From positions 1 through 62,879 of the forward strand of contig BTUU01000026.1 in NCBI GenBank assembly GCA_045863555.1: DNA of 62,879 nt, given 5' to 3'. Position 1 is the first letter of the stretch; each line of letters opens with the position of its first letter. This document shows, piece after piece, positions 36,808 to 43,569 of the stretch. The position numbers and the translations under genes were made by a program. The DNA is from JACRLV01 sp045863555. Lineage in GTDB: Bacteria > Planctomycetota > Phycisphaerae > UBA1845 > Fen-1342. The notes beneath the pieces are model-generated. The model saw only the letters and a program-made list of their open reading frames with translations, made no database searches and was not told where the DNA came from.

Positions 36808-37078
36808 CCTCCTGGGCGCGGTCAATCAGCTGCTGGAACTGTTCAGCGTTCATGCGGGTGATCGGCGCGTCGGGGGCGCCTTGAATCAAAGGCAAACCGG
36901 TGTCCGGGTCCCTGGTGATGATCGGCGGAATCGGCGAGGAATTTTCGCCACCCTCTGAGACGGCCAGTCCCTTGCGTACGAGCTCCACCACTTCCGCCGC
37001 GACGTCATGCCCGCCCAGGGCGGCCCGCCGTTGCACGGCGCTGGCCAGGTCGTCGGGAAGATGAAGAGTCGTGGTCAT
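36767..37078 (-). CDS. vapB: VapB-type antitoxin
   Basis: The 103-residue protein starts like a ribbon-helix-helix DNA-binding antitoxin (MTTTLHLPDDLASAVQRRAA, residues 1-20) and ends in an acidic, probably disordered tail (LIDRAQEDEDLERAGL) that would bind the toxin. It precedes and overlaps the vapC gene, the normal order for this system. It should repress its own promoter together with VapC. Confidence 0.82.
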   Translation of the reverse strand: MTTTLHLPDDLASAVQRRAALGGHDVAAEVVELVRKGLAVSEGGENSSPIPPIITRDPDTGLPLIQGAPDAPITRMNAEQFQQLIDRAQEDEDLERAGLPPRR

Positions 37079-37171
37079 ACTGCAGAATTATAAGCGCGGA
37101 CCGATACGCTACAACGTCTACACCCTTGCACCCGCTCAGCGTTTGCGGCACGCCTGTTGCTCGATCAGTCG

Positions 37172-38116
37172 TCATCCTTCGGCCTTCATCATTCGCCGAT
37201 ACGCGAGGATCATCGCCTGCGTGCCGAGGTTGCCGCCGCCGGGGGAGGCTTCGACGGCGCGGAAGAGTTGCTGTGCGAGGGCCGTGCCGGGGAGCGGGAG
37301 TTTCGCGGCATCGGCTGCCGATTGGGCGATTCTGAGGTCTTTCTGGATCAGCTTGATCATGAACGCGGGGTTGAGGTCGCCTGCGACGATTTTCGCGCCG
37401 AGCGTCGACCACGCCCACGAGCCGCCGGAGCCGGCCGCGAGCGTGTCGATCGCCTGGGCGGGGTCGAGGCCGGCCGCGCGGACGAGTTCGAGGGCTTCGC
37501 AGACGGCGATCATGTTGACGGCGCAGAGGATCTGGTTGCAGGCCTTGAGCGACTGGCCTGCGCCGCTGGGGCCGACGTGGGCGATCTTCTTGCCGAGCTT
37601 TTCGAAGAGCGGGCGGACGCGGGCGAAGGCGGCCGCGTCGCCGCCGGCCATGATGGTGAGGGTGGCGTTGATCGCGCCGATTTCGCCGCCGGTGACGGGT
37701 GCGTCGAGCATGGCGATCTTCCGCTCGGCTAGCTGCGCGGCGAAGCGGCGGGTCGCGGTGGGGTCGATGGTGCTCATGTCGACGACGATGGAGCCGGGCT
37801 TGAGGGCGGCGGCGGCGGCCTCGCGCGCGGCCGCGCTGTTACGGGCGGCGCTGGTGTCGCGGCCGAGGTCCGCATCGCCGAAGAGGACGGCCTGGACGTC
37901 CGGCGTGTCGGTGACGATGGTGATGAGGATCTCGCAGCGGGCGGCGACGGCGGCGGGCGAGTCGCACCAAACTGCGCCGGCGGCGAGGACGGATTCGGCG
38001 CGGGATTTCGTGCGCGTGAAGACGGAGAGCGGGTAGCCGGCCTTGAGCAGGTGGCCGGCCATGGGGCGGCCCATGATTCCGAGGCCGATGAGACCGATTG
38101 GGGGGAGGGTGGACAT
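37172..38116 (-). CDS. 3-hydroxyisobutyrate / 2-hydroxy-3-oxopropionate (tartronate semialdehyde) dehydrogenase family
   Basis: The 314-residue protein is a beta-hydroxyacid dehydrogenase: NAD(P)-binding loop GLGIMGRPMAGHLLKAGYP (8-26), substrate-binding LDAPVTGGEIGAINATL, and the catalytic lysine in GAGQSLKACNQI. It interconverts a 3-hydroxy acid such as 3-hydroxyisobutyrate or glycerate with its semialdehyde; the exact substrate cannot be told. I used ATG 38116 (MSTLPPIGLIGLGIMG), because the family starts a few residues before the loop; the longer frame to 38197 has no support. Its last codons carry the right copy of the 31-bp repeat. It is divergent from the zinc-ribbon gene at 38196. Confidence 0.88.
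   Translation of the reverse strand: MSTLPPIGLIGLGIMGRPMAGHLLKAGYPLSVFTRTKSRAESVLAAGAVWCDSPAAVAARCEILITIVTDTPDVQAVLFGDADLGRDTSAARNSAAAREAAAAALKPGSIVVDMSTIDPTATRRFAAQLAERKIAMLDAPVTGGEIGAINATLTIMAGGDAAAFARVRPLFEKLGKKIAHVGPSGAGQSLKACNQILCAVNMIAVCEALELVRAAGLDPAQAIDTLAAGSGGSWAWSTLGAKIVAGDLNPAFMIKLIQKDLRIAQSAADAAKLPLPGTALAQQLFRAVEASPGGGNLGTQAMILAYRRMMKAEG
37215..37245. repeat. 31-bp direct repeat, right copy
   Basis: It is identical to 36236-36266 and lies inside the dehydrogenase coding end, where it encodes the PGGGNLGTQA part of the protein. Confidence 0.85.
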
Positions 38117-38195
38117 GGCGACATGATAGCGAGTCAGGTTGTCGTGTAGGATCCTGCTGAAGCAGGCGGTAACAGCCTTCGTAAGAGAGGTGGAC

Positions 38196-38729
38196 ATGGT
38201 GGCATGCGAAAAGTGCGGTGCACCGGCAACCGTCCATACCTATGAAGTAAACGTGCGCGTTCAGCACTTCTGTGAAAAATGTGCTGAGCTCAACGGCTTT
38301 GTGATGCTTAGACCAGATCGGATTGAGCCCCGACTACGCCCGATTCTCAACGCGGGGGGCCTCTTCTCACTCGTTCCGCCTAAAGATCGAGGGAGCGCTG
38401 ATACGGTGTTAGTGGCGCTACTTGAAGCCGAGGCTGAATATTGGACTGGACGATTTCCGGATCTGGGCGTCGACTGGCGTGCTGTCGCTGATGGACTGCG
38501 ACGAGTTCCCTCAGACGCAGCGCGGCATTCGCTCGGTCCCGCACTCGGAGCGGCGATTGTGTTAGCAAATGAGCCGCCGGATAACGCCGGCTTGGTGAGA
38601 TCAGAACATCTTCTCGCTGGTTTTCTGAGGTCACACGCGAGGCTTCGGGCGGAAATCGAGCGCCAGGGTCGTAAGGTTGATGCACTGCTCGACCAACTCA
38701 CGGAAAGCCTGCGCAATAGAACCGAGTGA
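38196..38729 (+). CDS. McsA-like zinc-ribbon protein with a Clp-N-like C-terminal part
   Basis: From ATG 38196 (AGAGAGG 5 bases upstream) the protein has 177 residues. Residues 4-33 form a ribbon of the McsA/UvrB-linked type (CEKCGAPATVHTYEVNVR, then FCEKCAE). The last 70 residues (SLGPALGAAIVLANE through SEHLLAGFLRSHARLRAEI) resemble one repeat of the Clp ATPase N-terminal domain, which binds adaptors and substrates. McsA partners ClpC in other bacteria, so a role in regulated proteolysis is a reasonable guess, but no Clp or kinase gene is adjacent. GC content is visibly lower than in the neighbours. The ParE-like remnant lies 32 bases downstream on the other strand. Confidence 0.65.
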   Translation: MVACEKCGAPATVHTYEVNVRVQHFCEKCAELNGFVMLRPDRIEPRLRPILNAGGLFSLVPPKDRGSADTVLVALLEAEAEYWTGRFPDLGVDWRAVADGLRRVPSDAARHSLGPALGAAIVLANEPPDNAGLVRSEHLLAGFLRSHARLRAEIERQGRKVDALLDQLTESLRNRTE

Positions 38730-38761
38730 CACTCGCCGCCGGCGGTGCCCGGCCCTCGACC

Positions 38762-39088
38762 TCATGTTGCCCCCGGCGGGACGAACTCGTCGGGGCTCAT
38801 CTGTTCGCGGGCGCCGTGTCGGACATGGAGGATGACGACCTCGTCCGCGCGGATCGTGAAGAGCAGGCGGTAGTTTCCCTAGATGAGCTGCCGGATTTCG
38901 AACTCGAAGGGTCCGTTCTCGGGAGCCAGGGCGCCGCGCTTGGGGAATGTCCGGAGCGATTCCGCAGCGTCAGCGAGACCGAGTCGCCAATTCGCAGCGT
39001 TCACCGGCGAGTCTTCGCGGATGTACAGGTAGGCCGCTTTAATTTCGGTCTCCGCTGGACCGGCAACGAGCACAGAGAATCGCTTCAT
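38762..39088 (-). pseudogene. ParE/RelE-type toxin gene interrupted by an in-frame amber codon
   Basis: From ATG 39088 the frame encodes a ParE/RelE-like toxin (SVLVAGPAETEIKAAYLYIR ... FPKRGALAPENGPFEFEIRQLI) up to a TAG at 38879-38881. It then continues in the same frame with the missing half (GNYRLLFTIRADEVVILHV, RHGARE) to a TGA at 38762. Homologues usually have tyrosine or another residue before GNYR, so a single base change could have created the stop. The gene lies 12 bases downstream of a Phd-type antitoxin. It is probably inactive unless the amber codon is suppressed. Confidence 0.8.
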
Positions 39089-39100
39089 GGCCGTGAAACG

Positions 39101-39379
39101 CTACTCGTACTTCGCTTTCAGGTCATCGAGGACGCCGCCGAGCGGACGGGTCTGGCCGCGCTTCATTGCGTCGATGCCGCGCTGGATGCCTTCCAGCGCC
39201 TCAACCCGTTCCAGCCGCTCGAGAAGCTGCTCATACGCCGCGGCATCCTGCACGACGACGGCGGCCTTGCCGTTGACGGTGAGCAGCGCGGGCCGGCGGG
39301 CCTTGCGGAGTCGTTGCAGGTGCTTCTTCGAGTTCCGCAGGAAGTCGGTGAGGGGATGGATATCGGTAACGCGAATCAT
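39101..39379 (-). CDS. Phd/YefM-type antitoxin
   Basis: The 92-residue protein matches the Phd/YefM family: MIRVTDIHPLTDFLRNSKKH at the N-terminus (DNA-binding), PALLTVNGKAAVVVQDAAAY in the middle, and a helical toxin-binding C-terminus. It normally represses its own operon and neutralises the toxin encoded just behind it. Here the toxin gene carries a stop codon, so the antitoxin may be a lone survivor. Confidence 0.85.
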   Translation of the reverse strand: MIRVTDIHPLTDFLRNSKKHLQRLRKARRPALLTVNGKAAVVVQDAAAYEQLLERLERVEALEGIQRGIDAMKRGQTRPLGGVLDDLKAKYE

Positions 39380-39490
39380 GGCCGCACCTATGCTAATTCT
39401 CTGCTTTAAGTATGCGATGCGTTGCGATGCAAGTCAATGACGCCGCGAAGCTTCGTGCGTCCTCCGGATGCTGAGGGTTTTGGGGGCTGA

Positions 39491-39511
39491 CCAGGGGCTT
39501 GAAGCCCCTGG
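39491..39511. repeat. 21-bp palindrome
   Basis: CCAGGGGCTT and AAGCCCCTGG are exact reverse complements around a single central G. Downstream the motif GTGCGCCCTCC(G/C)GGCGGGA occurs twice (about 39520 and 39575). Confidence 0.75.
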
Positions 39512-39590
39512 CAACGGTCGTGCGCCCTCCGGGCGGGAGTCATCCGCGACATCGCGCTTCTGTGCACCAGGCGAGTGCGCCCTCCCGGCG

Positions 39591-39656
39591 GGATCTGCGG
39601 GCACGGAGGCCCGCACCACTCACGGATCTGCGGGCACGGAGGCCCGCACGACTCAC
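39591..39656. repeat. Two tandem 33-bp repeats, each with a hairpin
   Basis: Units 39591-39623 and 39624-39656 differ at one base. Each contains TGCGGGC and GCCCGCA around ACGGAG, a 7-bp perfect stem. Confidence 0.8.
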
Positions 39657-39970
39657 GCGGTACGACTACACGATTTTCCGGCATTACGATTTGACTTTGA
39701 GAAAACGTGAGGAATACTGCTATTTCCGGAGCAGCGCGGGCTGCGCCGGTTCGTGATGGAGATTGATCGTGTTCAAGTTCCAAGGCATTCCGACGTCGCG
39801 AATGCACTCCCGCCTGTGGCGCTTTGCCGGGGACGCAAATGTCCTCGCGATCAGCGGTTATCCGCTGCTCGGCGCTGCGTGCGGCGTGCCCGCTCGTGGG
39901 AGCGAAGGCGGAGATGCCGCCGGGGAGTCTTCGGGATGATGAACACGCAACTCGCGTAGTTCCTCTCTAA

Positions 39971-40003
39971 CCCCGGAGACGACCGTCTCTGGGGTTTTTG
40001 TTT
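39971..40003 (+). terminator. Intrinsic terminator of an unidentified transcript
   Basis: CCCCGGAGAC pairs with GTCTCTGGGG (one G-T pair) around a 4-base loop and is followed by TTTTTGTTT. No recognisable gene ends here on the plus strand, so it may end a small RNA or a very short gene. Confidence 0.7.
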
Positions 40004-40216
40004 ACCCCCCAAGGGCGGTTCACGAGCGGCGCGCCGAATTCGGCGATCCATGTTCTTCAAACGCGGCCGACGCGGCGAGCGCGCGCAGGGACTTCCTGCG
40101 CGCGGACCGCGCGGCACGGCGGGCAGTCTCGTCCACCGGGATGCGATCGGCTCGATGGGTCGGCGGGAGTGGTGCGTGGCGAGTTGCGATGCGAGCGGTG
40201 TGTTTCGAGTGCTGGG

Positions 40217-40250
40217 CGCCCCGCCGATGGTTGTGTGCATCGGCGGGGCG
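40217..40250 (+). other. Perfect 13-bp hairpin, candidate structured RNA element
   Basis: CGCCCCGCCGATG (40217-40229) pairs exactly with CATCGGCGGGGCG (40238-40250) around an 8-base loop GTTGTGTG. No T-run follows, so it is not a standard terminator. It stands 87 bases before the strong Shine-Dalgarno sequence at 40337. Confidence 0.5.
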
Positions 40251-40336
40251 AATTCGGCGAGTTTCGGCGTCAACCTGCGATTCGCAATCTGAGACTCGCG
40301 ACTGCGATGACACGAGATCACGGCACAAGCCGCGAG

Positions 40337-40355
40337 AGGAGGTGATCCCATGTAG
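40337..40355 (+). promoter_or_regulatory. Extended Shine-Dalgarno sequence directly before an ATG-TAG start-stop
   Basis: AGGAGGTGATCC (40337-40348) is the full complement of the usual 16S rRNA 3' tail. It is followed after one base by ATG (40350) and immediately by TAG (40353), then by another ATG (40356) opening a 12-codon frame. No long gene follows on this strand. Confidence 0.55.
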
Positions 40356-40513
40356 ATGGGCGAGCGGCGATCGGACGCGGCGGTCGGCCGGGGGTAACGC
40401 GCACTCCCCTCGGGCGACGGCGGCCGGTCGCCGCGACGCTACCTCAATTCAATGCAGAATGAAGAATGCAGAATGCAGAACGAAAAAACTAGGAACTGGC
40501 ACGGCGTCGTCAC

Positions 40514-41047
40514 CTACCACGGCTGGCCGCCGGCGGCGGTGCGCTTCAAGGGGCGGCCATGGGCGTCGTAGAGGCTCAGGTCGACGTCGAGGATCGACTT
40601 GGTGATGTGGATGATCTGGCCGGTGTGAAATGAAAAGTGCTCGACGACGTGAAAGATCGCCAACAGGCCGGAGACTTCGTATTTCTGGATCGTGTGACGC
40701 TTTGCGAGGGCGGCTTCGTCGAGGGCGCTGATGATGGCGATGGCGCGGTCGATCGTGCGCTGGAGGGCATCGGTTAAGGGGCGGACTGGGCGGACGTCGC
40801 GGGCGGCGAACTCCGCAGGCCGGTCGCGCGGGATGTCGTCGCCGCCGAGGCCGGCGCAGATCCACTGGCTGACGTTGCCGGTGAGGTGGAGGATGAGGTT
40901 GGCGACGGAGTTGCAGTGCTCGTTCGGGCGCGACCAGGCCTGATCATCGGTGAGGAGTGCGGCGCAGCGGGCGATCTGGGCCATGTCGGTGCGCAGTTTT
41001 GCGGTTGAGGCGGCGAGGAAGTCGGGCCAGAGCGTTGATTGAGACAT
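40514..41047 (-). CDS. DinB-family (YfiT/DUF1572-like) putative metal-dependent protein
   Basis: This 177-residue four-helix-bundle protein has the histidine triad of the DinB superfamily: NLILHLTGN (first His) and VVEHFSFHTGQI (second and third His). Members include thiol transferases and stress proteins of unknown function. It starts at ATG 41047 and lies behind the PhnD-like gene on the same strand, about 90 bases apart, so they may share a transcript. Function is not known. Confidence 0.78.
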   Translation of the reverse strand: MSQSTLWPDFLAASTAKLRTDMAQIARCAALLTDDQAWSRPNEHCNSVANLILHLTGNVSQWICAGLGGDDIPRDRPAEFAARDVRPVRPLTDALQRTIDRAIAIISALDEAALAKRHTIQKYEVSGLLAIFHVVEHFSFHTGQIIHITKSILDVDLSLYDAHGRPLKRTAAGGQPW

Positions 41048-41140
41048 AAGAAGCTCACGCAGAAGCGCGGAGGCGCCGAGAAAACACCAGACCCATGTTC
41101 GCCGGGCTCGGGATTCGTTGACGATGCCGCCGGATCGTCG

Positions 41141-42100
41141 TCACTGCTTTGCGCTTTCCGATTCGGACGGCGCCTTCGCCAGGCCGAGCTTCACCGCGTT
41201 TTCGAGGATTGCGGCGTCGGGCTCGACGAAGCCGGAGAACTGGAGCGGGCGGAGCGCCTCCGCGTGTTCCTGGCCGGCCTTCAGGAAGAACTCGCGGACG
41301 CGGGCGAGCGTTGCGTCGTCGAACTTGGGGGATGCCAGGAGCAGGCGCTCGGCGACCGGGTCGGTGCGGGCGACGATATGGAACTTGTCGCGGGCGAGTT
41401 CATCTGCGGCGGCGGACTCGGGCATGTCTTCCCATGCCATCTCGTCGATGAATCCGGCGGCGGAGCTTCCGTTCATGACGCTCTTGGCGACATCGCGGTC
41501 TTCGGGGAAGACCTTGAGCGAGCCGGGGACCGGGAGGATTTCCAAGGAGAGGTTTCCGGGTTCGAGGCCGTGGTCGCGGAGGAGCAGCAGCGCGGCGTGG
41601 TGCGTACGGGGCGTGCGCGGCTGGCCGAAGGCGACGATCCGGCCGCGGAGGTCTTCGATTTTCTGAATGTCGGATTTCGCGGGAACAATGAGCAGGCCGC
41701 GACGGGCGGCGCGGCCGGCGGCGTCGGTCGAGACGGCGAGGACGCGGATCGGCTCGCGGTTTTTCAGACGTCCGTAGTCGAGCGGCGAGACGAGGGCGAG
41801 CTGGCCGACGCCGAGATCGAGGTTGGACTGGAGCTGGAAGCCGAAGCAGAGGTCGGGGACGACGGAGCGCTTGACGGCTTTTCCGAGGGTTTCGTGCAAC
41901 GGGCGGCTGGGGCCGAAGGGGTCGATGATCCCGACGAGCGGCGCTCCGGCGTTGGGGGTGCGCTGGGCGACGTAGAAGATGACGAGGGGTTTTTCGGCGA
42001 GGCCGATGAGGTTCAGGAACTGGACGCCCGTGCCGGGCGCGGAGCAGCCGGCGACCCCGAGCACAGAGAGAACAACGGCGATGATCCATCGCGACGACAC
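41141..42100 (-). CDS. PhnD-like periplasmic substrate-binding lipoprotein
   Basis: The 319-residue protein begins with a lipoprotein signal (lipobox VAGC, Cys19) and has the two-lobed fold seen in PhnD-type phosphate/phosphonate-binding proteins, including DLCFGFQLQSNLDLGVGQLA, SDIQKIEDLRGRIVAFGQP and the MNGSSAAGFIDEM hinge region. The start is GTG at 42100, with AGGAG 7 bases upstream. No ABC permease or ATPase gene is nearby, so it may act as a sensor or feed a distant transporter. The ligand is not evident. Confidence 0.78.
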   Translation of the reverse strand: MSSRWIIAVVLSVLGVAGCSAPGTGVQFLNLIGLAEKPLVIFYVAQRTPNAGAPLVGIIDPFGPSRPLHETLGKAVKRSVVPDLCFGFQLQSNLDLGVGQLALVSPLDYGRLKNREPIRVLAVSTDAAGRAARRGLLIVPAKSDIQKIEDLRGRIVAFGQPRTPRTHHAALLLLRDHGLEPGNLSLEILPVPGSLKVFPEDRDVAKSVMNGSSAAGFIDEMAWEDMPESAAADELARDKFHIVARTDPVAERLLLASPKFDDATLARVREFFLKAGQEHAEALRPLQFSGFVEPDAAILENAVKLGLAKAPSESESAKQ

Positions 42101-42263
42101 GGCAGGCTCCTTGTGCTTGCGAGTGGATTATGTTCGGAGTCGAGCGCGATTGCCAATGCGACCCACGGGTCGAGAGGTCCCACAGGCGTCGTGCCGGTTC
42201 GGGACACGAGTCGAAATTCGTTCCCGAGCGATGATTCTTTCCACGTTGCGAGCCGGATCCTCG

Positions 42264-43247
42264 CTAGCGCTGCGGGCTCGGACTCCACAGCGCGTCGCGG
42301 TCGAAGACGGGGCCTTCCGAACAGGCGAGTGCCCAGCGCCAGCCCGCGGGCCGATCGGGCGCGACGACGCGCGTGCAGCATGAGAGGCAGGTGCCCATGC
42401 CGCAGCCCATGAAGCGCTCGATGCAGAGCTGACAACCCCAGCCGAGCGCGCGCGACTGGTGCGCGAGCGCGTCGAGCATCCGTTCGGGGCCGCACGCCAT
42501 GATGAGCGGGCGCGAACCGGACAGCCGGGGCGCGAGGCGGTCGATCGCATCGGTCACGCGGCCGCGAAGGCCGAGCGTGCCGTCATCGGTGGTGACGACG
42601 GCGGGAAAGGGTGCATCTTCCGGGAGCATCAGGCAGTGGGCGGGTTCGCCGGCGGTTGATGGATCGCTGCGGAGCGGAACGGGGAGGAGGTCGGCGGAGG
42701 CCGCGCCGAACACCACTGTTACATTCGTGCAGCGTCGCTCGCGCAGGCGGCGCGCGAGATAGAGGAGCGGCGGGATGCCGACACCGCCGCCGACAAGGAC
42801 GAGGGGGCGGTCGTCGTCGGGAATTCGAAAGCCGACACCGAGGGGGCCGCTGAGATTCAACGTCGAACCGACCGCGAGATGATCGAGGTAATTCGTGCCC
42901 GGCCCGATGTTGCGCGAGATGACGGAGAGGCGCGATCCGGAGGTTGTTTCGACGCGGTCCGCGATGCTGAAGGGGCGACGTAAGTACGGATCACGAAAGA
43001 ACATACCGCTATCTGTCAATTGTGGAAAGCGGCCCTCGCACCACGTCGCCTCGCGGGCGGATTCGCTCGGTTCGGTGTGGCAGCGGAGCTCGAGGAACTG
43101 CCCGGGCGTCGAGGGCGGGAAGTGATCGACCTCGGCCTCGATGAGAACGTGCTCGCGACAGACGTGGTCGACGCGCGTCACGCGGCCGTCGATGGCGAAG
43201 ACGCGCGAGAGTTCGAAACTGCCGGATTCTGCGGCTAATTGAGCCAT
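42264..43247 (-). CDS. pyrK: Dihydroorotate dehydrogenase electron-transfer subunit-like flavoprotein (PyrK family)
   Basis: The protein has a ferredoxin-reductase layout: an FAD-binding barrel with RRPFSI (flavin site), an NAD-binding part with VLVGGGVGIPPLLYLARRL, and a C-terminal 2Fe-2S cluster held by four cysteines in CQLCIERFMGCGMGTCLSCC through ACSEGPVF. In pyrimidine synthesis PyrK passes electrons from PyrD to NAD; a stand-alone oxidoreductase is possible because no pyrD is adjacent. ATG 43247 (MAQLAAESGSFEL) fits better than 43283. It is the only pyrimidine-related gene seen here. Confidence 0.85.
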   Translation of the reverse strand: MAQLAAESGSFELSRVFAIDGRVTRVDHVCREHVLIEAEVDHFPPSTPGQFLELRCHTEPSESAREATWCEGRFPQLTDSGMFFRDPYLRRPFSIADRVETTSGSRLSVISRNIGPGTNYLDHLAVGSTLNLSGPLGVGFRIPDDDRPLVLVGGGVGIPPLLYLARRLRERRCTNVTVVFGAASADLLPVPLRSDPSTAGEPAHCLMLPEDAPFPAVVTTDDGTLGLRGRVTDAIDRLAPRLSGSRPLIMACGPERMLDALAHQSRALGWGCQLCIERFMGCGMGTCLSCCTRVVAPDRPAGWRWALACSEGPVFDRDALWSPSPQR

Positions 43248-43332
43248 TTTTCGCGATGCTCCGTTCCGGTCGCGAGGGTGCATGTATCGATCGTAACGCG
43301 AGGGCCGGCGGCGGCAACGGACTCAAAATGAA

Positions 43333-43368
43333 ACTTCCGGAGTCAGCCGACTGGCCGACCCCGGAAGT
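43333..43368. repeat. Inverted repeat upstream of the PyrK-like gene
   Basis: ACTTCCGG (43333-43340) pairs with CCGGAAGT (43361-43368) across a 20-base loop containing AGTCAGCCGACT, which can itself fold. There is no T-run. It lies in the roughly 320-base gap before the gene, which otherwise shows nothing clear. Confidence 0.45.
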
Positions 43369-43569
43369 GCGCCACGGCTAGAACAGCCGCAAAATCGTTG
43401 ACCCGGAAGGGAACTATAACCCCCGGACGGCCCCGCTGTCCATGAAACCGGGGACAAATCGCGGCTTGGGATTGTATTTCTCAACTTCTTTCATGGCAAT
43501 GAGTTACAATTCTGAGGCACTTGCAGACGAATTTTCGTCACTTCTCCAGGGGCCGCACCGGCACCGTTA

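Larger units (their letters stand above)
39380..40513. other. Gene-free, repeat-rich stretch
   Basis: I find no convincing gene in these 1.1 kb. They hold a 21-bp palindrome, two 33-bp tandem repeats, a strong terminator, a perfect 13-bp hairpin, a near-perfect Shine-Dalgarno sequence followed by ATG-TAG, and ATGCAGA-type repeats at 40453-40481. Plus-strand frames at 39753-39959 and 40141-40605 are arginine-rich and look non-coding. Confidence 0.5.

Noticed and set aside
39591..39656. Tandem 33-bp repeats as a CRISPR array
   Set aside because: Only two units lie head to tail without spacers, and there is no cas gene.
39753..39959. 68-codon frame just before the terminator at 39971
   Set aside because: Arginine-rich, no ribosome binding site and no recognisable fold; the terminator may belong to a small RNA instead.
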